Assembly (NCBI GenBank): GCA_017531985.1
Contig: JAFXJY010000021.1
Location: 1 to 64,000, forward strand
Source of the DNA: Bacteroidaceae bacterium
GTDB lineage: Bacteria > Bacteroidota > Bacteroidia > Bacteroidales > Barnesiellaceae_A
Direction of reading: 5' to 3'
DNA length: 64,000 bases
Shown here piece after piece: positions 38,705 through 48,492 of the stretch. The translations under genes and the position numbers were made by a program. The notes beneath the pieces are model-generated. The model had not been told where the DNA came from. It worked only from the letters and a program-made list of their open reading frames with translations, and ran no database searches. Positions within the stretch are counted from its first letter, which is position 1; every line of letters begins with the position of its first letter.

Positions 38705-38737
38705 AAAAAAATGGCTCGCATGAATTTGCGAGCCATT
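38705..38737 (-). terminator. Intrinsic terminator of the OmpA-family gene
   Basis: On the - strand AATGGCTCGCA (38737-38727) pairs with TGCGAGCCATT (38720-38710), with a 6-base loop and a seven-T run. It lies 21 bases after the stop at 38759. Confidence 0.85.
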
Positions 38738-38758
38738 CTCTATACTTCTCAAATTTTA

Positions 38759-39982
38759 TTATTGAGCAACTACTTTGATTGTAGCAGCACGATCTTTTGT
38801 GAAATCGAATTTGTTGAGTTTTTCACTCTTGTCGCTGGCTTTCCAAGTGAGTTGGTCAGCGTTTACACCGTTCTTAATAAGAGCATTGTAAACGGCCTCA
38901 GCACGTTGTTGACGCAACTTGGCGTTGAAAGCATCAGTACCGGTCTCAGCATCGGCATAACCGGTAACAACATACTTAACATTGGGAGTAGCCTTGATAG
39001 CATCGGCAATCTTAGCGATTACTTTGCGGTTGTTGCGGTCGAGGTTCGACTTGTTGATTTCGAAGTAAACGGTAGCCAAAGGACCACGGTCGACATTTTC
39101 GAGGTCTTCTTCCAATTCGGCGATGCGGTTATTGGCATTGGCGAGGTCTTCTTCAAGATCTTTGATGCGGTTGTTAGCATCGTTCAATTGAGCTACGAGA
39201 GCATCACCCTCGGCATCAGTGTACTTGGGAACAACGGGAACAACAACAGGAATAACGGGAGCTTCCCAACCACGTTGGGGGAAGTTATAAGCGATACCAA
39301 TGTTGGCAGAAGTGTTCAAGTTATACCAAGAATTGGGACCACGACCTTCCTTAGTAAGACCGCTATCATATTTGCTCACTTTGAGTTCGATATTGATGTC
39401 GATAGCATCGCTAACGTGGAAAGTGTTGATAAGACCACCACGAAGTTCGGCACACCAGTCACCATCGCTAATGGGTTGACCTTCTTCCCATCCGTAACCG
39501 TAACCCATACCTCCGAAGATGATGAGCGAGTATACGCGATTGGGGTTATAACCACCAAACAAGTTTACAAGATCAACCATACCATCGAGGTGAGGACGGA
39601 GACCGTGATGTCTTTGTTGATACAAGTCATCGAAACCATCAATCAAACCATCGGCTTGGAAACCGAAAGCGTCAGCGTTAAGAGCTGCACTATTGGCCGA
39701 CATGTAATCAAGACCGATACGAGTACCGAATACGGGAGTCCACCATTTACCAAAGTTCAACGATGCTGCGGGAGCGATACGTTTTGTAAATTCGAGTTCA
39801 TTGTCATAAGGACTCAAAAATACGCTGGCACCACCATCGAGAGAAATGAACCAGTTATCCCAAAAGCCATTAATTAAAAGACCTTGTTCGGGATCTGAAA
39901 CAGTTTCTTGCTCAGTGGTAGCTGCCATGGCAACGGGTGCCAAGCATGCGAGAAGCATTGCTACTGTAAAAATCTTTTTCAT
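38759..39982 (-). CDS. OmpA-family outer membrane protein
   Basis: From ATG 39982 the 407-residue product has a signal peptide (MKKIFTVAMLLACLAPVAMA), a beta-barrel region (about 40-225) and a Pro/Val-rich hinge (PVIPVVVPVVPK). A coiled coil of about 40 residues with heptad-like NNRI..LEEDL repeats follows. A peptidoglycan-binding OmpA domain runs from residue 302 (LATVYFEINKSNLDRNNRK ... VVTGYADAETGT). It probably anchors the outer membrane to peptidoglycan and may form a pore. The promoter at 40051-40082 is a full match and implies a leader of about 65 bases. Confidence 0.93.
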   Translation of the reverse strand: MKKIFTVAMLLACLAPVAMAATTEQETVSDPEQGLLINGFWDNWFISLDGGASVFLSPYDNELEFTKRIAPAASLNFGKWWTPVFGTRIGLDYMSANSAALNADAFGFQADGLIDGFDDLYQQRHHGLRPHLDGMVDLVNLFGGYNPNRVYSLIIFGGMGYGYGWEEGQPISDGDWCAELRGGLINTFHVSDAIDINIELKVSKYDSGLTKEGRGPNSWYNLNTSANIGIAYNFPQRGWEAPVIPVVVPVVPKYTDAEGDALVAQLNDANNRIKDLEEDLANANNRIAELEEDLENVDRGPLATVYFEINKSNLDRNNRKVIAKIADAIKATPNVKYVVTGYADAETGTDAFNAKLRQQRAEAVYNALIKNGVNADQLTWKASDKSEKLNKFDFTKDRAATIKVVAQ

Positions 39983-40050
39983 AATCACAATTTTATTTAG
40001 TTTATAAATGTATTGCTTAATTGTAACGCTATTACACCAAATTCAAGCAC

Positions 40051-40082
40051 CAAAGGTATTACTTTTTAAGTAATTATCCAAA
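40051..40082 (-). promoter_or_regulatory. Promoter of the OmpA-family gene
   Basis: On the - strand TTTG (40082-40079), 20 bases, then TACCTTTG (40058-40051) match the consensus. The strength fits an abundant outer membrane protein. Confidence 0.85.
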
Positions 40083-40111
40083 TAAATTAATTAAAAATTA
40101 TGATTTCTTGT

Positions 40112-40148
40112 AAAAAGGCTCTCAAAGTGATGGTTTTGGAGCCTTTTT
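40112..40148. terminator. Terminator after tkt
   Basis: AAAAAGGCTC (40112-40121) pairs with GAGCCTTTTT (40139-40148), giving a stem flanked by A/T runs on both sides. It lies 57 bases past the tkt stop and 30 bases upstream of the OmpA promoter. Confidence 0.75.
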
Positions 40149-40205
40149 ATAGAAATATTTACTTTATTGGCACTATCTGTGCAACTATATAACAATTGGT
40201 TATTC

Positions 40206-42242
40206 TTATTTGTTAAGATAGCGTTTTATTTCTTCGGCTACCAATTGCGGTGTAAAGCCCAATTTTTCATCCAACACTTTGTAGGGTGCTGAGTGTCCGA
40301 AATGGTCGAGTCCATGAATGAGACCTCGATTGCTACCTATAATAGGCCACAACGTAGAGGGCAGACCGGCTGTAAGACCGTATACAGGAATTCCTTGGGG
40401 AATAATTGTATCTTTATATTCTTGTGACTGCTGCTCGTAGAGACCGAGAGATGGAGCCGACACAATCTGGCAACGGATACCCTCTTCTTTCAACAATTGT
40501 GCTGCATCATATAAGGTAGATACTTCCGAGCCGTTTGCTACTAAGACAATATCGGGATTTTCTTCGCGAGCTACAATGTATGCTCCTCTGACGCTTTGCA
40601 AAGCATCGGCATAACGGCTTTCGCTCATGGCGGGAATATCTTTGATATCTTGTCGTGACAGGATAAGTGCTGTGGGGGTTGCAGTGTTTTCGAGTGCAAG
40701 TTTCCAAGCTACTGCTGTCTCGGCACTATCGGCGGGACGCAACACCAGCATACTGTTCTGACCTTTGTGATTTTTGAGTTGCTCCATCAAGCGTATTTGA
40801 GCTTCTTGCTCTACCGGCTCATGTGTAGGTCCATCTTCTCCTACGCGGAAGGCATCGTGTGTCCACACATATTTAGCGGGCAATTGCATGAGTGCAGCCA
40901 TACGAACCGCAGGCTTCATATAATCGGAGAATACAAAGAATGTACCACAAGCAGCTTGCAGACCACCATGCAGAAGCATACCGTTGATAACAGCAGCCAT
41001 AGTAAGTTCCGATACTCCGGCTTGTAGGAATGCACCTGTAAAGTCACCGGGGGCAAAAGCATGAGTCTTTTTCAAGAAGCCATCGGTTTTATCGCTATTG
41101 GCAAGGTCGGCCGACGAAACAACCATGTTTTTGCATTGCTCGGCAAGTACCGACAATACGTTGCTCGATGCTGTACGAGTGGCAATATTGGGCTTAAATT
41201 CTATTGCTCCAAAGTCAATAGCAGGCATCTCGTTAGCAAAGAACTGACGAAGTTCCTCGGCTTGTTGGGGATTTTCCTTTTCCCATGCCTCTTGTTGAGC
41301 CTTGCGTTCGGCTACAATTCGACGCAACTCTTCGCGACGAGCAGCATAAAGAACCTCGGTTTCGGGGAAAATAACAAAAGGATTTTCGACATCGCCACCC
41401 AGGTTTTCGATGGTCTTTTCGTACGAAGCACCCGACTTGCTCAATGGCTGGCCATGTGTCGAGCATTGATTTTCAAAGTTTTCACCATCGGCTGTTACAC
41501 AACCCTTACCCATGATAGTGCGACCAATGATGAGGGTAGGACGCTCCTCTTCACGAAGTGCTGTTTCAATAGCACCACATATAGCGGTAGCATCAGTACC
41601 ATCTATCTCTATCACATTCCAGTTCCACGCACGATATTTGGCAGCAGTATCTTCACAAGTCACAGCATCGGTCGCTGTTGAGAGTTGTATGCTGTTGCTA
41701 TCATAGAACATGATAAGATTATTGAGCTTCAAGTATCCGGCCAAACGTCCGGCTCCTTGCGAAATTTCTTCTTGAATACCACCATCTGAAATAAAAGCAA
41801 ATGTTTTATGTGACATCCATTTACCATAGCGTGTGGTAAAAAATTGTTCGGCAATAGCGGCTCCCACTGCCATTGTATGTCCTTGACCTAAGGGTCCCGA
41901 TGTATTCTCAATACCACGAGCGAAGTCGACCTCGGGGTGACCGGGTGTTACGCTACCCCACTGACGGAAACTCTTCAATTCGTCCATCGAGAACTTACCG
42001 GTGAATGACAAGACACTATATAGCATAGGCGACATGTGTCCCGGATCGAGGAAAAATCGGTCACGATTAATCCATTGTGCATCATCGGGATCATATACCA
42101 AATACTTGGCATACAACGCATTTGTAAAGTCGGCTCCGCCCATAGCTCCACCGGGGTGTCCCGACTTGGCTTTTTCAACCATCGCGGCCGATAGTATGCG
42201 GATGTTGTCGGCTGTACGATTAAGGCTTTTAGTTATTTCCAT
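40206..42242 (-). CDS. tkt: Transketolase
   Basis: This 678-residue thiamine diphosphate enzyme moves two-carbon units between sugar phosphates in the pentose phosphate pathway. The N-terminal motifs KSGHPGGAMGGAD and DPGHMSPMLYSVL, the ThDP/metal region SDGGIQEEISQGAGRL...NLIMFYDSNSIQLS, the middle-domain THDAFRVGEDGPTHEPVEQ and a C-terminal domain are all in place. The length is that of bacterial full-size transketolases. A -7 box (TACTTTTG, 42291-42284) lies upstream; a terminator is at 40112-40148. Confidence 0.97.
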   Translation of the reverse strand: MEITKSLNRTADNIRILSAAMVEKAKSGHPGGAMGGADFTNALYAKYLVYDPDDAQWINRDRFFLDPGHMSPMLYSVLSFTGKFSMDELKSFRQWGSVTPGHPEVDFARGIENTSGPLGQGHTMAVGAAIAEQFFTTRYGKWMSHKTFAFISDGGIQEEISQGAGRLAGYLKLNNLIMFYDSNSIQLSTATDAVTCEDTAAKYRAWNWNVIEIDGTDATAICGAIETALREEERPTLIIGRTIMGKGCVTADGENFENQCSTHGQPLSKSGASYEKTIENLGGDVENPFVIFPETEVLYAARREELRRIVAERKAQQEAWEKENPQQAEELRQFFANEMPAIDFGAIEFKPNIATRTASSNVLSVLAEQCKNMVVSSADLANSDKTDGFLKKTHAFAPGDFTGAFLQAGVSELTMAAVINGMLLHGGLQAACGTFFVFSDYMKPAVRMAALMQLPAKYVWTHDAFRVGEDGPTHEPVEQEAQIRLMEQLKNHKGQNSMLVLRPADSAETAVAWKLALENTATPTALILSRQDIKDIPAMSESRYADALQSVRGAYIVAREENPDIVLVANGSEVSTLYDAAQLLKEEGIRCQIVSAPSLGLYEQQSQEYKDTIIPQGIPVYGLTAGLPSTLWPIIGSNRGLIHGLDHFGHSAPYKVLDEKLGFTPQLVAEEIKRYLNK

Positions 42243-42283
42243 AAATAAATATATGTATAGGAGTTATAAATTTTTATTTTTTA

Positions 42284-42291
42284 CAAAAGTA
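42284..42291 (-). promoter_or_regulatory. -7 box of tkt
   Basis: TACTTTTG on the - strand lies 42 bases before ATG 42242 and fits TAnnTTTG. The -33 region is AT-rich but has no clear TTTG at the standard spacing. Confidence 0.5.
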
Positions 42292-42337
42292 ATACAAATA
42301 ACCGACTTAAAACCATTTTCATGCACTCTTTTTTCAA

Positions 42338-45097
42338 CTACTTCTCTGAAAACTTCGATAGTTTACGATGAAAAAATTCTACACCTCTCACTGTTTCGCC
42401 TACAATAAGCACCAACGACGTCACTGCCAACATATATTTCCAGTCATCACCCGACAGTCTGACAACACTGAACATCTCTCCTCCATAGGTTGCAATAAGT
42501 ATTTGTCCGATGATAATCAACAGTCCGACGCCCATGAATCCGGGACATTTCCATATCGATGCAAACGATGATGTTTGCGTGGCAAATGCTTTGGCATTGA
42601 ACATATTCCAGAATTGCATCAACACAAATGTACTGAAAAATAGAGATAATTCATAGGGTGAAATATCGCCATCCGAGCCAAATGTAAAGAAATGGCTGAA
42701 TAATTCCGACCATCTTATTTGCGAAAAAGCAGTAATGTCATTATATTTGAAATATTGCAGTAATGCAAAAAGGAACACTACAAAAATTCCACCTGTAACG
42801 AGTATAGTACGTCCCATAGAGGGTGTAATAATGTGTGCCGAGAGAGGGCGTGGCTTCTCAAGCATCACTCTTTCTTCGGGGGGCAACGATGCCAATGCAA
42901 GTGCTGCAAATGTATCCATGATGAGGTTTACCCACAACATCTGTGTTACTGTTAAGGGCGACTCGGTTCCGAGGAATGTTCCCAATAATACAATCAGACA
43001 AGCTACCACATTGATGGTCATCTGGAAGATAATGAAACGTTGTATATTTCTATAAAGTGATCGTCCCCACAAAATAGCCTTGTTGATACTGGTAAATGAA
43101 TTGTCAAGAATAGTTATGGCACTCGCTTCCTTGGCAACGGTAGTTCCATCACCCATCGAGAGTCCTACCTGTGCGGCATTCAGTGCCGGAGCATCATTGG
43201 TTCCATCACCGGTTACAGCCACTACTTCACCATTTCGCTGCAAGGCCTTTACCAGTCTCTCCTTGTCAAGAGGACGAGCTCGAGCTATGATTTTAAGCGA
43301 ACCTACACGTTCGGTCAACTCTTCATCACTCATCGCTGCGACAACTTCGCCGGTTGTTATATTACTATCGTTGTCCTCGTTGGTCCATAATCCTATTTGC
43401 CTACCTATTTCGCGAGCCGTTGCCGGTGTGTCGCCCGTAATTATTTTCACATCGACACCGGCATTGATACATGATTGTATAGCCTCGGGGACATCATGTC
43501 GCACAGGGTCTGCAATGGCAACAACTCCTAATAGCGTTAATTGTATATCGGGATTTAGCACCCCGTTATCAAAATAACTTTGATTGCCAACCTCGGCATA
43601 AGCAAACGCCAACGTTCGCAGTGCCCTGTTTTGATATCCGAGCAACTCATTTTCTATCTCTTCTTTATATGCTTCTATCTCTTTTATACCATCGGTGGTA
43701 AGGATGCGGTTACACTTATGCAACAATATCTCCGGTGCACCTTTGACGTACATGATACGTCGCTGCATACCGGGAGAATCTACAACCGTTGCCATATACT
43801 TTCGTTCGGTGGAGAATGTCAACTGCTCAACAACCGGGATAGCATGTCGCACCGAAGCATAATCGATGTTCTGCTGTTTCAACCACAATAAAACCGCTCC
43901 CTCGGTGGGATTGCCTATAACTTGCGTACGTCCTTCGGGACGCGTATTAAGATCGGCAGTTGTATTAACAGCAATACTTTCACTTACAAGGTGGTCGATA
44001 GATGGGTTGTTGCCCATTACCTGCTTGTCAAGAGCATAAAAATGAGTGACTTCAACCTGCATCTGATTCTGAGTAAGAGTACCTGTTTTATCGGTGCATA
44101 TCACCGATGTGGCTCCCATTGTCTCACAAGCATGCATCTTTCTCACAAGATTATTGGCCACCAACATGCGTTTCATACTCATAGCCAAGCTTAATGTTAC
44201 ACTCATGGGCAGTCCTTCGGGAACGGCAACAACAACTATTGTGACAGCAATCATAATAGTATTGAGGAAATAGTGTCCGATACTTACCCAGTCGGTCGAA
44301 TAATCGCCCATAAAAAATGTAATAACCCGTATTACCACTATAAGTGATGCAATGATGTAGCTGAGCATAGTTACCAATCGAGCCAATCGGTCAAGTTGAA
44401 TATTGAGCGGTGTTTCCACATCATTCTCTATTTGAGCACCTTGGTACACTTTGCCATACTCGGTAGCATCACCCACGCTTGTCACCTCCATCACTCCATG
44501 TCCATCCAATACCGAACATCCATTCAGGACCATATAGGATGGATAAGTGGAATTAGGATCATTTTTTTCTTTTTCGGCAAACTTCTCGGTAGAGGGTTCG
44601 CCGGTCAGACTCGATTCGTTAACTTCCAAAGATATTGACTCCAACAAAACTCCATCGGCAGGTATTTCATCTCCGGTATTTAATAGGACAATATCCCCCA
44701 CAACTATATCTTTCTTGGGAACTTCTGTTATCTGCTTATTGCGAATGACCTTAACGGGACTTTCATCTCCAATCTGATTGAGAATATCAAATTTGCGATT
44801 GGCACTTACCTCAAATGCAAATCCTATCCCTGTCGACAACATAATGGCCACAAATATACCCACCGGTTCAAGAAAGGCATTATTCCCTTCATGACCTGTA
44901 CTCACTTGGTAAATCGCTACTCCAAAGGATAGCACCCACGCAATGAGTAAAATGCGTATGATAGGATCGGAAAATTTCTCTAAAAATTGCTTCCATAGCG
45001 GTGTATGAGCAGGAGGTGTCAACTCATTCTTTCCAAATTTCTCTCTATTAGCCACAACTTGGCTGTCATTGAGACCTTTGTCTAAAAAATTATTCAT
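42338..45097 (-). CDS. Calcium-translocating P-type ATPase (PMCA/SERCA-like)
   Basis: This 919-residue membrane pump has an N-terminal cation-ATPase domain and the actuator motif LTGEPS (about 164-169). PEGLP (293-297) lies in the fourth membrane helix. The phosphorylation motif DKTGTLT has Asp336. Later come MYVKGAPEI, ITGDTPATA and GDGTNDAPALNAA, and C-terminal membrane helices. PEGLP and overall length place it with type II Ca2+-ATPases, probably exporting Ca2+. Other divalent cations are possible. A -7 box is at 45133-45140. Confidence 0.92.
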   Translation of the reverse strand: MNNFLDKGLNDSQVVANREKFGKNELTPPAHTPLWKQFLEKFSDPIIRILLIAWVLSFGVAIYQVSTGHEGNNAFLEPVGIFVAIMLSTGIGFAFEVSANRKFDILNQIGDESPVKVIRNKQITEVPKKDIVVGDIVLLNTGDEIPADGVLLESISLEVNESSLTGEPSTEKFAEKEKNDPNSTYPSYMVLNGCSVLDGHGVMEVTSVGDATEYGKVYQGAQIENDVETPLNIQLDRLARLVTMLSYIIASLIVVIRVITFFMGDYSTDWVSIGHYFLNTIMIAVTIVVVAVPEGLPMSVTLSLAMSMKRMLVANNLVRKMHACETMGATSVICTDKTGTLTQNQMQVEVTHFYALDKQVMGNNPSIDHLVSESIAVNTTADLNTRPEGRTQVIGNPTEGAVLLWLKQQNIDYASVRHAIPVVEQLTFSTERKYMATVVDSPGMQRRIMYVKGAPEILLHKCNRILTTDGIKEIEAYKEEIENELLGYQNRALRTLAFAYAEVGNQSYFDNGVLNPDIQLTLLGVVAIADPVRHDVPEAIQSCINAGVDVKIITGDTPATAREIGRQIGLWTNEDNDSNITTGEVVAAMSDEELTERVGSLKIIARARPLDKERLVKALQRNGEVVAVTGDGTNDAPALNAAQVGLSMGDGTTVAKEASAITILDNSFTSINKAILWGRSLYRNIQRFIIFQMTINVVACLIVLLGTFLGTESPLTVTQMLWVNLIMDTFAALALASLPPEERVMLEKPRPLSAHIITPSMGRTILVTGGIFVVFLFALLQYFKYNDITAFSQIRWSELFSHFFTFGSDGDISPYELSLFFSTFVLMQFWNMFNAKAFATQTSSFASIWKCPGFMGVGLLIIIGQILIATYGGEMFSVVRLSGDDWKYMLAVTSLVLIVGETVRGVEFFHRKLSKFSEK

Positions 45098-45132
45098 ACA
45101 ACTAATATTTTAGGTATGTTCTATATATTCCA

Positions 45133-45140
45133 CAAATTTA
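45133..45140 (-). promoter_or_regulatory. -7 box of the P-type ATPase gene
   Basis: TAAATTTG on the - strand lies 36 bases upstream of ATG 45097 and matches TAnnTTTG. Nothing clear stands at -33. Confidence 0.45.
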
Positions 45141-45477
45141 CAACTCATTCGTTACCGGAAACATTCTTTTGTTCGCTTTGTGTTTTTTCTTAGCATCTTC
45201 GTGCCTTAACCTTAATCGCATAACTTACTATGCCTTTTCGGTCAGAATCAATAATACACTCTAAGAAAGAAACATAACAAAGTAATTTATAGAAGTTTTC
45301 TTAAATGAGTTGCAAAAATATTTATTATACTACAAGGGACATTAAATATGCCATATTGCACAAACAGATAACCTATATAAAGTATTGATTTTTTTATACA
45401 ATTTAACGCCCACCAACTAAAATTGGTGGAATTTACACAGGAAAGAGGAGAAAATATACGAAAATCGCATTCGCAAT

Positions 45478-45493
45478 CATGCCATATGGCATG
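45478..45493. repeat. 16-bp perfect palindrome CATGCCATATGGCATG
   Basis: The sequence reads the same on both strands and ends two bases from the TAA of the gene at 45496. It could be a terminator stem with almost no loop, or a protein-binding site. It has no T-run. Confidence 0.5.
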
Positions 45494-45495
45494 TC

Positions 45496-46857
45496 TTACT
45501 TGAAATAAGCAATAGATAGGAGAACTTCATCCTCATCAGTATGATGTTTAGCTCGTATCAATTCTTGCTTTAAAGAGATATTATAGGTGTGTTTTCCTTT
45601 TATATTTCGAGGGAAATACAATTCAGCATCTTTAAGCGAAGCTATGGCAGTAAAGGCTCTTTTTATATACCCTATGTGTGAATTTCGCTTAGATATGTCA
45701 CGCAGATTGACAATAACATTAGGCTCTTCGTTACTTTGCAAAGCACTCTCTATGAGATTATAGTTCTTTTCATTGGCAAAATACCGATATATAGTAATGA
45801 TGTCGCGTCCCAAGGGGGAGTCTTTGGTGAGCGTCGCAAAGGTTGAGTTACTAATACCCTCACTACCATACAACAAGAAGATGGCAAATAACGTTTTGCG
45901 TTCCGAGCCTCGTATATCCAAAGCGATATTTTTTCGACCTTTCAGATAGAATGAATATCCACTTAGCAACAATGGCGGGTTTTGCTTGGATTTCTCGCTA
46001 ATCATCTCAAAGAATGTGCGATAACAACCTTCATAGGGAATGGCTTCATGTAGTATCTCGAAGGAGAGACTCTTGATTATCTGCTCCATTACGCCATGCG
46101 TATTGCTGCTGCAATCGATGCACATCAGGTCAACGGAGTGTTGCCCGTTGTAGTCACTATTCTGTATCTTCAACATGAAGAATGATTTGAAACGGAAAAT
46201 ATCCGATTTCTCCCCCATCGACTTGGATATATATTGATATAAATCGCTCGTTTGACTCTTACATATCAATTCTCTCTTATCTCCATCATTGATGTGCGAG
46301 AAGGTTGGAAACAACAATTCTATGGTAGGGGTAATGTAGGGATTGGACTGTGTAATGAGTGATGCAAAGTGTGGATAGTAAAAGAAATCTATGCCCAAAC
46401 TTTTCAGCTGGCGATTATAGGTATCAAAGTTCTGACTGATAACACGTTTTACACTTTTTCTGTTACGATTTTCTAAGTAGATAAGTTGATTATCATAACC
46501 ATCAAAGTTATGGGCATCTACATTGATTATTTGCACCTTATCATGCGTATCCTCTTGCAGGGCAAGTCGAATACATGACAATAAAATGCGTTCACATATA
46601 TCTATATCGTTGTCACTCGTTATGATATTTTCAAACTGAGCCAATATCTCCTTGCGTTCAGCAATATCCAATTGTTGTAAGGTAAAGATAGCCTCTTGCA
46701 GCGTTATGCCATGAACGGCTTTAAGTTCCTCTTCGGAATATTTATAATGAGTGGTGATTTGCTCTATACAAGTTATCTCATCCTTATGTATCTTGTTATC
46801 GACCTTGATAAGGTCGATAACAAGTTTGAGAATGGATATTTTCTTGGATATTGACAT
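45496..46857 (-). CDS. Orphan protein with TerB-like N-terminus
   Basis: This 453-residue cytoplasmic protein has no signal peptide or membrane helix. Residues 1-110 (KISILKLVIDLIKVDNKIHKDE...) resemble the TerB tellurite-resistance helical fold: an acidic, helix-rich domain with a VDNKIHKDE-like metal-binding helix. The rest is unrecognised. Its C-terminal portion (about 310-450) contains KTLFAIFLLYGSEGISNSTF and KRAFTAIASLKDAELYFP, which suggests a winged-helix-like or regulatory domain. No other ter genes are near. It follows hisS by 98 bases and may be transcribed with it. The function is unknown. Confidence 0.7.
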   Translation of the reverse strand: MSISKKISILKLVIDLIKVDNKIHKDEITCIEQITTHYKYSEEELKAVHGITLQEAIFTLQQLDIAERKEILAQFENIITSDNDIDICERILLSCIRLALQEDTHDKVQIINVDAHNFDGYDNQLIYLENRNRKSVKRVISQNFDTYNRQLKSLGIDFFYYPHFASLITQSNPYITPTIELLFPTFSHINDGDKRELICKSQTSDLYQYISKSMGEKSDIFRFKSFFMLKIQNSDYNGQHSVDLMCIDCSSNTHGVMEQIIKSLSFEILHEAIPYEGCYRTFFEMISEKSKQNPPLLLSGYSFYLKGRKNIALDIRGSERKTLFAIFLLYGSEGISNSTFATLTKDSPLGRDIITIYRYFANEKNYNLIESALQSNEEPNVIVNLRDISKRNSHIGYIKRAFTAIASLKDAELYFPRNIKGKHTYNISLKQELIRAKHHTDEDEVLLSIAYFK

Positions 46858-46955
46858 GTAACACCAGTTATTACTCTATGGACATTCTATATATTAGATC
46901 GAGTTGAATGGGGAAATTATATTAGGTAATTTCACTTCTTACTAATCTAAGAACA

Positions 46956-48320
46956 TCACTTTACAATCTCGGCAATAGCCTCGGTGGGAGAGAGAAGTTG
47001 CTGCTGTCCGGTAATCATGTTTTTAAGAGCTATCTGACCGGTAGCCATTTCACTTTCGCCAATAATAGCCACAAAGGGGATGTTATGATCATTGGCATAA
47101 CTCATTTGTTTCTTCATCTTGGCACTCTCGGGGTATACTTCGGTGCGTATGCCAGCCTGACGGAATAGGGCTGCATGTTGCATACACACATCCGATTCAT
47201 TTTCTCCGAAATTGACAAACATTACTTGCGTGGTTTGTAAAGAGTCGGATGGGAACAAATCAAGTTGATTGAGTACATCATATATGCGATCGGCTCCGAA
47301 CGACATACCTACACCCGACACATTGGGCATTCCGAATACACCTGTCAGATTATCATACCTACCACCGCCGGTGATGCTTCCTATCTGCACATCGAGAGCC
47401 TTTACTTCAAGAATGGCTCCGGTGTAGTAGTTCAGACCGCGAGCAAGTGTAAGATCTATATCAAGTTGAGCCTTCAAGGGGCTGTGTGCAAGTTTGGCAA
47501 GGATATATTCCAACTCATCGATTCCCTTTACTCCGGTCTCAGATTGAGACAACACTTGTCGCAACGTTTGCAACTTGCTCTCATTACTTCCCTCCAACAA
47601 TATGATGGGTTGCAGACGTGCGATAGCCTCTTGACTCAGACCCTTCTCCTGCAACTCCTCATTCACTTTTTCAAGACCTATTTTATCGAGTTTATCTATT
47701 GCAACAGTAATGTCTATAATCTTTTCAGGAGCTCCTATTATCTCTGCAATACCGGTCAGAATCTTACGATTATTCAACTTAATAGCTACCCTGATGTTAA
47801 GTCGATTAAACACATCATCGATGATATGCAACAACTCTACCTCGTTCAGTAGCGAATCCGAACCTATGATATCGCCATCGCATTGATAAAATTCGCGATA
47901 ACGTCCCTTCTGCGGACGGTCGGCACGCCACACCGGTTGTATCTGATAGCGTTTGAATGGGAATGTAAGTTCATTGCGATGCATAACCACATAACGAGCA
48001 AAAGGAACTGTAAGGTCATATCGAAGACCCTTCTCGCACAACTTGGCTGCCAATCGATTGGTATTTCGCTCGCACAACTCTACATCATCTACACCGGCAA
48101 GGAAATCTCCCGAGTTTAGGACTTTGAAGAGTAGTTTATCACCTTCTTCGCCATATTTTCCCATCAATGTTTGAAGAGTCTCCATGGCAGGAGTCTCTAT
48201 CTGTCGAAATCCGTAAAGGGCATATACCTCACGGATTGTATTAAATATATAATTGCGTTTCGCCATCTCAATTGGCGAAAAGTCACGCGTACCCTTGGGT
48301 ATGGAAGGTTTCTGAGCCAT
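46956..48320 (-). CDS. hisS: Histidine-tRNA ligase
   Basis: This 454-residue class II aminoacyl-tRNA synthetase charges tRNA-His. The start at ATG 48320 ([16 protein letters not shown]) is the conserved N-terminus. The longer frame to 48374 crosses the promoter region. Motifs seen are [31 protein letters not shown] (motif 2), [15 protein letters not shown] and GGGRYDNL (motif 3). The C-terminal anticodon domain carries [11 protein letters not shown] -7 box TATATTTG lies at 48379-48372. Confidence 0.97.
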   Translation of the reverse strand: MAQKPSIPKGTRDFSPIEMAKRNYIFNTIREVYALYGFRQIETPAMETLQTLMGKYGEEGDKLLFKVLNSGDFLAGVDDVELCERNTNRLAAKLCEKGLRYDLTVPFARYVVMHRNELTFPFKRYQIQPVWRADRPQKGRYREFYQCDGDIIGSDSLLNEVELLHIIDDVFNRLNIRVAIKLNNRKILTGIAEIIGAPEKIIDITVAIDKLDKIGLEKVNEELQEKGLSQEAIARLQPIILLEGSNESKLQTLRQVLSQSETGVKGIDELEYILAKLAHSPLKAQLDIDLTLARGLNYYTGAILEVKALDVQIGSITGGGRYDNLTGVFGMPNVSGVGMSFGADRIYDVLNQLDLFPSDSLQTTQVMFVNFGENESDVCMQHAALFRQAGIRTEVYPESAKMKKQMSYANDHNIPFVAIIGESEMATGQIALKNMITGQQQLLSPTEAIAEIVK

Positions 48321-48371
48321 ATAAGTATAAAGTTGATTTATATTTGTGTGAATCTGTTTATATACATCGTG

Positions 48372-48379
48372 CAAATATA
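48372..48379 (-). promoter_or_regulatory. -7 box of hisS
   Basis: TATATTTG on the - strand lies 51 bases upstream of ATG 48320. This position supports the shorter hisS start, since the longer frame begins almost at the transcript start. Confidence 0.55.
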
Positions 48380-48492
48380 CACAAAATATGTTGATTCTGC
48401 TTGCATTTGACGAAAATCATTATTTTAATAATGCTCCCTTAAAACTATTGAAGACAATGTCGGTAAAATTTGTGATATTTAGCAAGAAACTC

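Larger units (their letters stand above)
45098..45495. other. 398-base AT-rich intergenic region
   Basis: No coding frame of note was seen here. It holds the -7 box of the ATPase gene, a 7-bp hairpin CCACCAA/TTGGTGG (45410-45429), and a 16-bp perfect palindrome (45478-45493) directly after the stop of the next gene. Both genes on its flanks are on the - strand. Confidence 0.6.

Noticed and set aside
45496-46857. Tellurite resistance operon
   Set aside because: Only a TerB-like N-terminus is seen. No terC, terD or terZ gene is near.
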